A stretch of 64,000 bases of DNA from a bacterium (lineage in GTDB: Bacteria; Bacillota; Bacilli; Lactobacillales; Streptococcaceae): contig CAJNCG010000002.1 of the NCBI GenBank assembly GCA_905221205.1, positions 124,001 through 188,000 of the forward strand. Reading direction: 5' to 3'. The stretch's first letter is position 1; the number at the start of each line of letters is the position of its first letter. Positions 1 through 7,976 of the stretch are shown here, piece by piece. A program made the position numbers and the translations under genes. Under the pieces are notes generated by a model. The model saw only the letters and a program-made list of their open reading frames with translations, was not told the origin of the DNA and did not search any database.

Positions 1-17
1 CTTGTCAATTTACGCAT
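1..17 (-). CDS. partial 5' end of a gene following the DUF1700 gene
   Basis: On the minus strand an ATG at 17-15 follows a good ribosome binding site (GAGAGGTG) and reads M-R-K-L-T before the window ends. The start overlaps the stop of the upstream DUF1700 gene by 8 bases, which is typical of translationally coupled genes. In related streptococci a DUF4097-type protein often follows PadR and DUF1700 genes, but too little is present here to identify the product. Confidence 0.5.
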
Positions 18-603
18 GCTGGTCACCTCTCTTTCCTTTTTTAAGAACAAATTGCACCAGGCGAACAATGAGTAGGCCGAAGAAGCGGGCTACATAGGAA
101 ATACCTAGTAAGACTAGTGAAGAAGCACCGATAGCCAGTAAACCAGAACCAAAAATCAAGATAAAGGCTGATTTAGCTTGGGCTAAGACAGTGAAACTTT
201 CAACTAAGAATAGGAATCCGCCGATGATACCAAGTATGGAAACCGCAAAGAAAGCCAGAATGACAGTCAAAGCTGCCACAAGGATTCCGAACAGGGCCAC
301 GAGGATGGCGATCCCCAGAGGAATACCGATGGGTGCTGCAAGGAGGGCTAACAAGGCGATATGTAAAATTTGTCGGTTATTTTTTTGAGCGGGCGCTTCA
401 TTGATTTTTTTATCGAGAAGATTGGAGAGAACTTCGTGGGCTGCTTCTTTGGGAGTTCCCAAGCTAGCAATGAGTTCTTCTTCTCCTTCGACTCCAGCAT
501 CGTCAAAGAGTTCCCTGAAATAGTCCATGGCTTCAATTTGGTCAGCTTCAGGCAGTTTCTTGAGATAGAGTTCTAGCTGAGTCAGGTATTCAGTTCTTGT
601 CAT
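10..603 (-). CDS. HAAS-domain DUF1700 membrane protein
   Basis: 197 residues. Residues 1 to about 62 form a charged helical domain resembling the HAAS signalling domain of the DUF1700 family (pattern L-x-x-L-P near residue 17, acidic YFRELFDD, then LGTPKEAA). The rest is strongly hydrophobic with about three to four membrane segments and a basic tail. It overlaps the PadR gene by 14 bases and the next gene by 8, so the three are one operon. HAAS proteins next to PadR regulators usually take part in envelope-stress or membrane-state responses controlled by PadR. The exact role is unknown. Confidence 0.8.
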   Translation of the reverse strand: MTRTEYLTQLELYLKKLPEADQIEAMDYFRELFDDAGVEGEEELIASLGTPKEAAHEVLSNLLDKKINEAPAQKNNRQILHIALLALLAAPIGIPLGIAILVALFGILVAALTVILAFFAVSILGIIGGFLFLVESFTVLAQAKSAFILIFGSGLLAIGASSLVLLGISYVARFFGLLIVRLVQFVLKKGKRGDQHA

Positions 604-916
604 GGCGGATACTCCCTTCTATGATGCCATTGATAGTGTCTGTATAGAGTGTCCATTCATCTTTTAGGGTCACGAGCTGCTCTACACCACGGTCTGTTAA
701 GGAGTAGTATTTGCGCATGCGACCTTGGAACTCTCTAGAATAGGTGGTCAGAAAGCTATTGCCTTCCAATTTTTTGAGAATGGGATAGAGCGTAGATTCT
801 TTGATGTTAGCGATGAGCTTAATGGTTTGGCTAATCTCATAACCATAAGAATCATCCTGCTCCAGTACGGCCAAGATGAGAAATTCAATCAAGGCAGAGG
901 ATGTTGGAAAGTACAT
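590..916 (-). CDS. PadR-family transcriptional regulator
   Basis: 108 residues, the usual length of a short (subfamily-2) PadR repressor. A winged helix is visible: ILAVLEQDDSYGYEIS near residue 15, STLYPILKKLE near residue 41, and a wing with YYSLTDRG near residue 70. The C-terminal helix would dimerise. It is first in the PadR-DUF1700 operon and is preceded on the minus strand by a strong binding site (AGGAGG). Two similar AT-rich palindromic sites upstream (934-957, 1006-1029) resemble PadR operators with ATGT/ACAT ends, so autorepression is likely. The inducing signal cannot be told from sequence. Confidence 0.88.
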   Translation of the reverse strand: MYFPTSSALIEFLILAVLEQDDSYGYEISQTIKLIANIKESTLYPILKKLEGNSFLTTYSREFQGRMRKYYSLTDRGVEQLVTLKDEWTLYTDTINGIIEGSIRHDKN

Positions 917-933
917 GGGAAACCTCCTTTTCT

Positions 934-957
934 AATGTGTAATATTTTTATATATAA
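934..957. promoter_or_regulatory. candidate PadR operator, copy 1
   Basis: The sequence AATGTGTAATATTTTTATAT and the following bases closely match a second copy at 1006-1029. It lies just upstream of the PadR start, where an autoregulatory operator would be. It belongs to a larger ATGTGTA / TACACAT inverted pair at 935-941 and 964-970. Confidence 0.45.
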
Positions 958-1005
958 TTTTTCTACACATACATTGTACATCTAAAAGAAAGTCATGTCA
1001 AGAAA

Positions 1006-1029
1006 AATGTGTAAAATTTTTACATATAA
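1006..1029. promoter_or_regulatory. candidate PadR operator, copy 2
   Basis: Contains the perfect 15-base palindrome TGTAAAATTTTTACA at 1010-1024 inside an ATGTG...CATAT frame. PadR sites are typically ATGT-N8-10-ACAT. It is a direct repeat of the 934-957 site with a 72-base period. Confidence 0.45.
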
Positions 1030-1055
1030 AAAACTTCTAGCCAAACTAGAAGTTT
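1026..1055 (-). terminator. intrinsic terminator of the MFS gene
   Basis: Perfect 10-bp stem (AAACTTCTAG at 1031-1040 with CTAGAAGTTT at 1046-1055) followed, read on the minus strand, by a run of T. It overlaps the stop codon of the MFS gene. Confidence 0.75.
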
Positions 1056-2220
1056 AAAGGATTTTATAAGCCCTATCCACTGTAAAGAGGGCCACAGTCA
1101 TGATGATATCGACGAGCAAGAGGGCAGCTACAGCTGGTACCCAAGAGTGGAAAAGGTCAAAACTGTAACCAAATAGGGTTGGCCCAAAGGCTGCTAGGAT
1201 ATAGCCTCCTGTTTGAGATAGGCCGGACAATTGAGCTGTCTTTTCAGGGGCGCTTGTCTTGAGTGAAAAATTGACCATGAGATAAGGGAAGAGGGCACTG
1301 GTTGCGGTTCCGATGAGGAGATGGATGGCAAGCCAGTAAATGAAACTATTGATCGCGAAGAAGAGCATGGAAATGCCGACCACACCAGCTAGTGAGACCA
1401 GAGTGAGCATGAGCTGACGGTTGCGAGTAGATAAACTGGTTGTCAGGCTTGGGATGGTCATTGAGAAAGGAATGCTAATCAGAGAGAAGATAGATGTCAG
1501 CAAGCCAGCTTCGTGACTGGATAGGCCTGCATGGATAGCCATGGTCGGTAACCAAGTCATAGCAGTGTAAAAGAGCAGGGATTGAAAACCTGCAAAGACA
1601 ATCACTGCCCAGACCTGTTTATTATGCATGACCTTTGTTTTGCTTTTCTGTTTGGTTTGAGGAGCCAGTCTATGATTATAGCGGTGATTTGGTAACCAGA
1701 CCAAAAAAGTTGCTAGACAGAGCAGGGTGAGGAGGATGATCAATCCTTTCCAAGAACTTGCTTGTGTAATAGGCACAGCTAGATAGGAAGCCAGAGCTGT
1801 CGCAATCCCCATAGACGTCACATATAAGGTGGTCAGAAAACCAATTTTCTTCGGTTGATTGGCTTGGATAAGACTAGGAAGCAGAACATTGATGACTGCG
1901 ATACTTGCCCCAACCATCAAGGTTCCTAGATAGAGGAGAGGGAGATTGATTAGTCGAATGAGAGAGCCAATGGTTAAGAAGAAAAGGCTATAGGTGAAGA
2001 GATGTTCCAAGCCGATTTTCTGAGCCAGTCGGGTAGAAAATAGCGAGAAGAGAGTAAACATGAGGAGGGGAAGGCTGGTCAAAACACCAAGTGAACTAAC
2101 TTCTACTCCCAGACCTTGCGAAATATCCCCCAAAATAATGGGTAAAACAGTAAAAGGAGTCCGCAAGGAAACACCAATCAGGATAATACCTGGAACAAAA
2201 AAGAGTGATTGCTTTTTCAT
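1054..2220 (-). CDS. MFS transporter, CynX/NimT-like
   Basis: 388 residues with about 12 hydrophobic segments and a basic central loop near residues 185-200 (KQKSKTK), the usual break between the two six-helix halves of a major facilitator. The N-terminal pattern GIILIGVSLRTPFTVLPIIL resembles the CynX/NimT (cyanate / nitroimidazole) branch. It would be a proton-coupled permease in the cytoplasmic membrane; the substrate is unknown and 'cyanate' should not be assumed. It stands alone, with a binding site (AGAGGT) before the ATG and its own terminator. The divergent gene downstream in map order is a glycosyltransferase with no obvious link. Confidence 0.85.
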   Translation of the reverse strand: MKKQSLFFVPGIILIGVSLRTPFTVLPIILGDISQGLGVEVSSLGVLTSLPLLMFTLFSLFSTRLAQKIGLEHLFTYSLFFLTIGSLIRLINLPLLYLGTLMVGASIAVINVLLPSLIQANQPKKIGFLTTLYVTSMGIATALASYLAVPITQASSWKGLIILLTLLCLATFLVWLPNHRYNHRLAPQTKQKSKTKVMHNKQVWAVIVFAGFQSLLFYTAMTWLPTMAIHAGLSSHEAGLLTSIFSLISIPFSMTIPSLTTSLSTRNRQLMLTLVSLAGVVGISMLFFAINSFIYWLAIHLLIGTATSALFPYLMVNFSLKTSAPEKTAQLSGLSQTGGYILAAFGPTLFGYSFDLFHSWVPAVAALLLVDIIMTVALFTVDRAYKIL

Positions 2221-2332
2221 ATAATACCTCTTCTAACTGATTTTAATAACAGCTTATTTTAAGGCTTTTTCACTATAATGTCAAGTAAGGTTTCTGGCTT
2301 TCAAGATAAAAATGGGAAAGTCTTGAAAATTA

Positions 2333-2341
2333 TGATAAAAT
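2333..2341 (+). promoter_or_regulatory. extended -10 promoter for the glycosyltransferase
   Basis: TG-A-TAAAAT, an extended -10 with no clear -35. It lies 34 bases upstream of the GTG start. Confidence 0.5.
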
Positions 2342-2374
2342 AGTGGAAGGAAATCTATACATTGGAGAAAAACT

Positions 2375-3205
2375 GTGTCTGAAAAGCAAAAAATCAGCGT
2401 ATTGATGTCGGTCTATATCAAGGAAAATCCGACATTTTTAAAGGATGCTATTGAGAGTGTTCAAAATCAGACCCTGAAACCGAGCGAATTGGTTCTGGTT
2501 GAGGATGGGCCTTTGACACCTGAGCTCTATCAGGTATTAGACCAGTTAGAAGCTGAGTCTGAAATTCCAGTGAAACGTTGTCCCTTAGAAGAAAATCAAG
2601 GTTTAGGTTTGGCTCTTCGACAGGGTGTTTTGCAGTGTCAGTACGATATCATCGCTCGTATGGATACAGATGATATAGCTGTTCCAGACCGTTTTGAGAA
2701 ACAGGTTCAGTTAATGGAGAAGGAAAACCTCGACCTATTAGGTGGCCATATTGCAGAGTTTATTGACAATCCTGATGAGATTGTTTCTTATCGTCGTGTT
2801 CCAACCCAGCACGCAGATATTGTGGCTTATCAAAGAATGAGAAGCGCCTTTAACCACATGACTGTTATGTTCAAGAAGGATATGGTTCTCAAGGCAGGCA
2901 ACTATGAGGATGGCCTTTATATGGAGGATGACCTCCTCTGGCTCAATATGATTGCTGCAGGAGCTAAGACTGGAAATCTGGATCAAATCTTGTGCAGGGT
3001 TCGTGTCGGAGCAGGGATGTTTGAGCGTCGTGGGGGACTGCGTTACCTCAAACTCTATCGTCAGGCTCGTCAACGAATGCTGAAGAGAGGGCAAATTTCT
3101 TACATGGAGTATGCTAAGAGTGTTGCGATTCAGATGGTTGTTGCTCTTTGTCCAGGATTTGTCAGACAGTTTATTTTTATGAAACTGTTACGAAAAAGCA
3201 ATTAA
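2375..3205 (+). CDS. family 2 glycosyltransferase
   Basis: 276 residues starting at GTG (2375) after a GGAG site. The N-terminus shows the GT-A fold opening ISVLMSVYIKENP and a DTDD metal/nucleotide-sugar motif at about residues 97-100. A second acidic cluster, MEDDLLW, lies near residue 189. The C-terminal ~40 residues are more hydrophobic and may sit on the membrane. Enzymes of this type transfer a sugar from a nucleotide donor to a surface glycan or lipid acceptor. The next gene makes or modifies a nucleotide sugar, so the two probably act in surface polysaccharide or glycoconjugate synthesis. Donor and acceptor are not known. Confidence 0.85.
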   Translation: MSEKQKISVLMSVYIKENPTFLKDAIESVQNQTLKPSELVLVEDGPLTPELYQVLDQLEAESEIPVKRCPLEENQGLGLALRQGVLQCQYDIIARMDTDDIAVPDRFEKQVQLMEKENLDLLGGHIAEFIDNPDEIVSYRRVPTQHADIVAYQRMRSAFNHMTVMFKKDMVLKAGNYEDGLYMEDDLLWLNMIAAGAKTGNLDQILCRVRVGAGMFERRGGLRYLKLYRQARQRMLKRGQISYMEYAKSVAIQMVVALCPGFVRQFIFMKLLRKSN

Positions 3206-3238
3206 AAGATTGTAACAAATCGTAAACTAGAGAAAAAG

Positions 3239-3247
3239 TGTTATAAT
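3239..3247 (+). promoter_or_regulatory. extended -10 promoter TGtTATAAT
   Basis: A perfect TG-T-TATAAT lies 34 bases after the glycosyltransferase stop. Transcription would start near 3254, just ahead of the RUP repeat, so the RUP would form most of the 5' leader of the dehydratase gene. Confidence 0.6.
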
Positions 3248-3256
3248 AACAATATA

Positions 3257-3408
3257 ATGCTCTTCGAAAATCTCTTCAAACCGCTTCAACGTCGCATTGC
3301 CGTAGATATATGTTCCTGACTTTGTCAGTCTTATCCACAACCTCAAAACAGTGTTTTGAGCAGCCTGCGGCTAGTTTCCTAGTTTGCTCTTTGATTTTCA
3401 TTGAGTAT
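3257..3408. repeat. RUP-type repeat, long variant
   Basis: Begins with GCTCTTCGAAAATCTCTTC and ends with TTTGATTTTCATTGAGTAT, the two imperfect inverted ends of the pneumococcal RUP family. At about 152 bases it is longer than the two other copies (about 111-114), owing to an internal segment around 3290-3335. RUPs are non-autonomous elements thought to be mobilised by an IS630-type transposase into TA targets. The family name rests on recall of RUP ends, not on a search. Confidence 0.75.
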
Positions 3409-3443
3409 AATCATCCAGCTCTTTTAAGGAGGAGTAAATTTCT

Positions 3444-5294
3444 ATGAATAAAAAACTCACAGATTATGTGATTGATCTGGTGGAAATTTTAAATAAACAA
3501 CAAAAACAGGTCTTCTGGGGCATATTTGATATTTTCAGTATGGTGGTTTCCATCATTGTATCTTATATTTTATTCTATGGATTGATTAATCCAGCGCCTG
3601 TTGACTACATTATCTATACGAGTTTGGCCTTCCTGTTCTATCAATTGATGATTGGATTTTGGGGGTTGAACGCTAGTATCAGCCGTTACAGCAAGATTAC
3701 GGACTTTATGAAAATCTTTTTTGGTGTGACTGTGAGCAGCGTCTTGTCATATAGTATCTGCTATGCCTTCTTGCCACTCTTTTCCATCCGTTTTATCGTA
3801 CTCTTTATCTTGTTGAGTACCTTCTTGATTTTATTGCCACGAATTACTTGGCAGTTAATCTACTCTAAACGCAAAAAAGGCAGTGGTGATGGGGAACATC
3901 GTCGTACCTTCTTAATTGGTGCTGGCGATGGTGGCGCTCTCTTTATGAACAGCTACCAACACCCAACCAGTGATTTGGAACTTGTCGGTATTTTGGATAA
4001 TGATGAAAAGAAAAAGGGTCAAAAACTCGGTGGTATCCCTGTTTTGGGCTCTTATGATAATCTGCCAGAATTAGCCAAACGCCATCAAATCGAGCGTGTT
4101 ATCGTTGCGATTCCGTCGCTTGATCCGTCAGAATATGAACGTATCTTGCAGATGTGTAATAAGCTGGGTGTCAAATGTTACAAGATGCCTAAGGTTGAAA
4201 CGGTTGTTCAGGGACTTCACCAAGCGGGTGGAGGCTTCCAGAAGATTGATATCACAGACCTTTTGGGCCGTCAGGAAATTCGTCTTGACGAATCGCGTCT
4301 GGGCGCAGAACTGACAGGTAAGACAATTTTAGTCACAGGTGCTGGTGGTTCAATCGGTTCTGAAATCTGTCGCCAAGTTAGCCGCTTTAATCCTGAACGT
4401 ATTGTCTTGCTCGGTCATGGGGAAAACTCAATCTACCTTGTTTATCATGAATTGATTCGCAAGTTCCAAGGGATTGATTATGTACCAGTTATTGCCGATA
4501 TTCAAGACTATGACCGCTTGTTGCAAGTCTTTGAACAGTACAAGCCAGCTATTGTTTATCATGCGGCAGCCCACAAGCACGTTCCTATGATGGAGCGCAA
4601 TCCAAAAGAAGCCTTCAAAAACAATATTCGTGGAACTTACAATGTTGCTAAGGCTGTTGATGAAGCTAAAGTACCTAAGATGGTTATGATTTCGACAGAT
4701 AAGGCGGTTAATCCACCAAATGTTATGGGAGCAACCAAGCGCGTGGCGGAGTTGATTGTCACGGGCTTTAACCAACGTAGCCAATCGACCTACTGTGCAG
4801 TTCGTTTTGGGAATGTTCTTGGTAGCCGTGGTAGTGTCATTCCAGTCTTTGAACGTCAGATTGCTGAAGGTGGGCCTGTAACGGTAACAGACTTCCGCAT
4901 GACTCGTTACTTTATGACCATTCCAGAAGCTAGCCGTCTGGTTATCCATGCTGGTGCTTATGCTAAAGATGGAGAAGTCTTTATCCTTGATATGGGCAAA
5001 CCAGTCAAGATTTATGATTTGGCCAAGAAAATGGTTCTTCTAAGTGGCCACACCGAAAGCGAAATTCCAATCGTTGAAGTTGGAATACGTCCAGGTGAAA
5101 AACTCTATGAGGAACTCTTGGTGTCAACTGAATTGGTTGATAATCAGGTTATGGATAAGATTTTCGTTGGTAAGGTTAATGTCATGCCTCTAGAAGCCAT
5201 CGATAAAAAGATTGAAGAGTTCCGCACTCTCAGTGGAGATGAGTTGAAACAAGCTATTATCGCCTTTGCTAATCAAACAACCCACGTTGAATAA
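3444..5294 (+). CDS. membrane NDP-sugar 4,6-dehydratase, CapD/FlaA1 family
   Basis: 616 residues. About four membrane segments fill residues 25-140. A Rossmann-like nucleotide-binding segment follows (LIGAGDGGALF near 157). The catalytic extended SDR domain starts near 295 with VTGAGGSIGSE. The family's unusual MxxxK pair (MGATK, about residues 427-431) replaces the common YxxxK, and STDKAVNPP precedes it. Homologues such as PglF and CapD convert UDP-GlcNAc to the 4-keto-6-deoxy sugar, feeding rare-sugar or polysaccharide synthesis. The adjoining glycosyltransferase fits this. The start has a strong AAGGAGGAG site and the length is normal for the family. Confidence 0.9.
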   Translation: MNKKLTDYVIDLVEILNKQQKQVFWGIFDIFSMVVSIIVSYILFYGLINPAPVDYIIYTSLAFLFYQLMIGFWGLNASISRYSKITDFMKIFFGVTVSSVLSYSICYAFLPLFSIRFIVLFILLSTFLILLPRITWQLIYSKRKKGSGDGEHRRTFLIGAGDGGALFMNSYQHPTSDLELVGILDNDEKKKGQKLGGIPVLGSYDNLPELAKRHQIERVIVAIPSLDPSEYERILQMCNKLGVKCYKMPKVETVVQGLHQAGGGFQKIDITDLLGRQEIRLDESRLGAELTGKTILVTGAGGSIGSEICRQVSRFNPERIVLLGHGENSIYLVYHELIRKFQGIDYVPVIADIQDYDRLLQVFEQYKPAIVYHAAAHKHVPMMERNPKEAFKNNIRGTYNVAKAVDEAKVPKMVMISTDKAVNPPNVMGATKRVAELIVTGFNQRSQSTYCAVRFGNVLGSRGSVIPVFERQIAEGGPVTVTDFRMTRYFMTIPEASRLVIHAGAYAKDGEVFILDMGKPVKIYDLAKKMVLLSGHTESEIPIVEVGIRPGEKLYEELLVSTELVDNQVMDKIFVGKVNVMPLEAIDKKIEEFRTLSGDELKQAIIAFANQTTHVE

Positions 5295-5315
5295 AAAATC
5301 TTTAAAATCAGAAAA

Positions 5316-5362
5316 ACGCATATTATCAAGTCTTGAAAAAACTTGGTAGTATGCGTTTCGTT
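5316..5362 (+). terminator. terminator-like hairpin after the dehydratase gene
   Basis: A 16-bp stem with two G-U pairs (5316-5331 with 5341-5356) and a 9-base loop, 21 bases after the stop. The T-tract is weak (TTTCGTT). Confidence 0.5.
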
Positions 5363-5392
5363 ATGTGTAAACTTGTTTCATTTTCTTCTGAG

Positions 5393-5503
5393 ACTCAATG
5401 AAAATCAAAGAGCAAACCAGGAAGCTAGTCGCAGGTTGCTCAAAGCACAGCGTTGAGGTTGCAGATAAAGCTGACGTGGTTTGAAGAGATTTTCGAAGAG
5501 TAT
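5393..5503. repeat. RUP-type repeat, reverse orientation
   Basis: Starts ACTCAATGAAAATCAAAGAG and ends GATTTTCGAAGAGTAT: the reverse complement of the 3257-3408 element, at about the standard length. It lies between convergent genes, the usual harmless location. Confidence 0.8.
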
Positions 5504-5530
5504 GAAAAGTGAGTTGTTGCCCAGTCTATG

Positions 5531-6163
5531 TTATTGAAAATAGGCCAAAACCTCTAATGGTTTGTGGGCGATATAATCAGGCTGATAGTTGAGCAAATCT
5601 GCTTGCTCTCCAAATCCCCAAGTGACAGCTAATTTCTGAATGCCTGTTTCTTGAGCTCCCAGCATATCAAACTTGGTATCTCCAATAATGATGGCTTGTT
5701 CAGGTGCTAGTTGATATGTCTGCAAAGCCTGACGAATGACATCGGCCTTATGGGGTGCTTCAGGGCTGGAACCATAAATGCCCTCAAAGAAATGATGGAT
5801 TCCCAAGTTTTTTGTCATGTCTTGAGCGGTTGGAGTATTCTTTGTAGTGGTGATGTAGAGAGGATATTTGCTAGATAACTCCTCGAGCAGTTCTACAATC
5901 TGAGGGAAGAGCTGAGCTTCATGGATACCTTTTTCCTTGTAGTAGGAACGGTATATCTGCACAGCCTCAGAAATTTGTTCTTTGGGAAGGCAGGTCGCAA
6001 AACTACTTTCAAGGGGCGGTCCCATAAAACCACGAATCGTTTTGGCATCAGGGCTAGACACTCCTAGCTCTTTAAAGGTATGGGTAAAGGCGTTGTGAAT
6101 CCCGATAGAACTGTCAACGAGGGTTCCGTCCAGATCGAAAAAGATAGCTGAGATAGAGGTCAT
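5531..6163 (-). CDS. HAD-superfamily phosphatase (phosphoglycolate phosphatase-like)
   Basis: 210 residues. Motif I is FFDLDGTLVDSS at residues 8-19 (nucleophile Asp near 10), motif II is TTTKN near 105, and the motif III/IV region is IIGDTKFDMLGA near 160. A helical cap lies between motifs I and II, as in subclass I HADs acting on phosphoglycolate or small sugar phosphates. It follows sdaAA by only 21 bases on the same strand, so it is probably co-transcribed with the serine dehydratase genes. That hints at an amino-acid or three-carbon metabolite role, but the substrate cannot be read from the sequence. Confidence 0.85.
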   Translation of the reverse strand: MTSISAIFFDLDGTLVDSSIGIHNAFTHTFKELGVSSPDAKTIRGFMGPPLESSFATCLPKEQISEAVQIYRSYYKEKGIHEAQLFPQIVELLEELSSKYPLYITTTKNTPTAQDMTKNLGIHHFFEGIYGSSPEAPHKADVIRQALQTYQLAPEQAIIIGDTKFDMLGAQETGIQKLAVTWGFGEQADLLNYQPDYIAHKPLEVLAYFQ

Positions 6164-6184
6164 AGTTTCTCCTATTTGATAAGC

Positions 6185-7057
6185 TTATTCTCCGAAAATT
6201 TCTTTTTGGAGGCGACGACCAGTAGGGGTGGCAGCGAGTCCACCTTCAGCTGTTTCACGAAAGGCAGTTGGCATACTTGCCCCTACTTGATACATGGCAT
6301 CGATAACTTCATCCACAGGGATTTTAGATTCGATACCTGCCAGGGCCATGTCTGCTGCGATAAAGGCAAAGCTAGCTCCCATGGCATTGCGTTTGACACA
6401 GGGAACTTCGACCAAGCCAGCCACAGGGTCACAGATGAGACCTAGCATATTTTTAATGACAAAGGCAATGGCCTGACTGGCCTGATAAGGTGTCCCACCA
6501 GCAACCATAGTCAAGGCGGCAGCACTCATAGCAGAGGCCGAACCAACCTCGGCTTGACAGCCACCCTCAGCACCTGAGATAGAGGCATTGTTTGCGATGA
6601 CTAGTCCAAAGGCACCAGCAGCAAAGAGGAAATCCAGCTGTTGCTCGTGGCTTAGATCTAATTTTTCAATAGCAGCAGTTAGGACTGAGGGCAAACAGCC
6701 AGCGCTTCCAGCAGTCGGAGTGGCACAGACTAAGCCCATTTTGGCATTGTGTTCATTGACTGCGATGGCATTTCGGGCAGCTGATAGTATCGTGTAATCT
6801 GACAAGGTTTTTCCATTTTTGATGTAGTGGTCCAGCTTGGCAGCATCTCCACCTGTCAGGCCACTACGAGATTTATTTTCATTGAGGCCAAGTTGGACAG
6901 AGGCTTTCATGACTTCTAGATTGCGTTCCATGAGAAGGAGGACTTCTTCACGTTCGCGACCGGTCAATTCAAACTCTGTTGTAATCATGAGTTCTGCGAC
7001 ATTTCCTTGAAAGTCCAGTTCTGCCTGCTCGACCAATTCTTTGATAGAATAAAACAT
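6185..7057 (-). CDS. sdaAA: L-serine dehydratase, iron-sulfur type, alpha subunit
   Basis: 290 residues, the usual length. With SdaAB it deaminates L-serine to pyruvate and ammonia in the cytoplasm using an oxygen-labile [4Fe-4S] cluster. Conserved cysteine motifs are visible: CATPTAGSAGC near residue 110, GAEGGCQAEVG near 160, and CDPVAGLVEVPC near 212, as expected for cluster and substrate binding. It begins 8 bases after the beta-subunit stop and is followed by a HAD phosphatase gene, giving an operon sdaAB-sdaAA-HAD. Confidence 0.95.
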   Translation of the reverse strand: MFYSIKELVEQAELDFQGNVAELMITTEFELTGREREEVLLLMERNLEVMKASVQLGLNENKSRSGLTGGDAAKLDHYIKNGKTLSDYTILSAARNAIAVNEHNAKMGLVCATPTAGSAGCLPSVLTAAIEKLDLSHEQQLDFLFAAGAFGLVIANNASISGAEGGCQAEVGSASAMSAAALTMVAGGTPYQASQAIAFVIKNMLGLICDPVAGLVEVPCVKRNAMGASFAFIAADMALAGIESKIPVDEVIDAMYQVGASMPTAFRETAEGGLAATPTGRRLQKEIFGE

Positions 7058-7065
7058 GCTTCCTC

Positions 7066-7737
7066 CTATTTAAAGAAATTGACATTGTGGAGATGAGGGA
7101 TTTTTCGAATTTCTTCGATGGCCTCATCACAGTTGCGACTGTCAACTTCGATAATCATAATAGCTTTTTCACCAGCTTTTTCACGAGTAACATTCATCTG
7201 GGCGATATTGATACCATAGCGTGAAAGGGCCTCTGTAACGAGGGCAATCATACCTGGAATATCTTGATGAACGATAATGATAGTCGGTGTATTCATATTG
7301 AGAGAGACGGCAAAACCATTGAGTTCGGTTACCTGAATATTTCCTCCACCGATAGAAATACCAGTCACGCTGATGGTCTTGTGGGCATTTTTGACAGTAA
7401 TTTTAGTGGTGTTTGGGTGAGGAGCATTGCTGTCTTTCTGAATAGTCCAGACAATCTTGATACCACGCTTGTGGGCAATCTCCAGACTGTTTGGAATTTC
7501 AGGATCATCTGTATCCATGCCCAAAATACCAGCAACAAGGGCTAGGTCTGTCCCGTGACCACGATAAGTCTTGGCAAATGAGTTAAATAGTTGGAATTCG
7601 ACTTCTGTCGGAGTATCATCAAAAATGGAAGAGACAATCTTCCCAATACGAACAGCACCAGCAGTATGGCTACTAGATGGGCCAATCATAACTGGTCCGA
7701 TGATATCAAAGACAGATTGAAAACGAAGTGATTTCAT
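7066..7737 (-). CDS. sdaAB: L-serine dehydratase, iron-sulfur type, beta subunit
   Basis: 223 residues. The N-terminus carries the family signature GPVMIGPSSSHTAGA near residues 14-28. Residues from about 147 to the end form an ACT domain (IIIVHQDIPGMIALVTEAL and following), which in this two-subunit class is a regulatory or serine-binding module. It is first in the operon, and an extended -10 promoter lies 31 bases upstream on the minus strand. Confidence 0.95.
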   Translation of the reverse strand: MKSLRFQSVFDIIGPVMIGPSSSHTAGAVRIGKIVSSIFDDTPTEVEFQLFNSFAKTYRGHGTDLALVAGILGMDTDDPEIPNSLEIAHKRGIKIVWTIQKDSNAPHPNTTKITVKNAHKTISVTGISIGGGNIQVTELNGFAVSLNMNTPTIIIVHQDIPGMIALVTEALSRYGINIAQMNVTREKAGEKAIMIIEVDSRNCDEAIEEIRKIPHLHNVNFFK

Positions 7738-7767
7738 CAGTTTCCCCTTATAAAAATTCTTATCTCT

Positions 7768-7776
7768 ATTATATCA
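7768..7776 (-). promoter_or_regulatory. extended -10 promoter of the sdaAB operon
   Basis: Read on the minus strand it is TG-A-TATAAT, with no convincing -35. The spacing to the sdaAB start fits a short leader. Confidence 0.6.
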
Positions 7777-7912
7777 AAGAATGAAGGTCTTGGCTTTAAT
7801 TGTGGATGAAAACCTTTTTACACTACAAATAGCATAAAAAAGCATCTTTTGTAACAAAAAATAGCTTGTTTAGGGAAATAAAAAATAATTTTGTAATATT
7901 TCTACATAAAAG

Positions 7913-7945
7913 TGTCAAGAAACAGTAATATTTAAAGGGTATGAT
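7913..7945 (+). promoter_or_regulatory. putative WalR box and promoter of the LysM gene
   Basis: TGTCAAGAAACAGTAAT (7913-7929) fits the streptococcal WalR (VicR) pattern TGTNAN-N5-NGTNAN. It overlaps the -35 position of a promoter whose -10 is TATGAT (7940-7945). The orthologous pneumococcal LysM gene is known to belong to the WalRK regulon, which supports the reading. Confidence 0.5.
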
Positions 7946-7976
7946 AGAACTATAGAAAGAAGGAGAATTTTCGAAT

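Noticed and set aside
3257..3408. BOX element
   Set aside because: The ends and internal sequence fit the RUP family; no boxA/boxB/boxC modules are visible.
4428..4949. 173-codon ORF antisense to the dehydratase gene
   Set aside because: It lies wholly inside a clearly coding gene of normal codon use, has no binding site, and its translation resembles no family.
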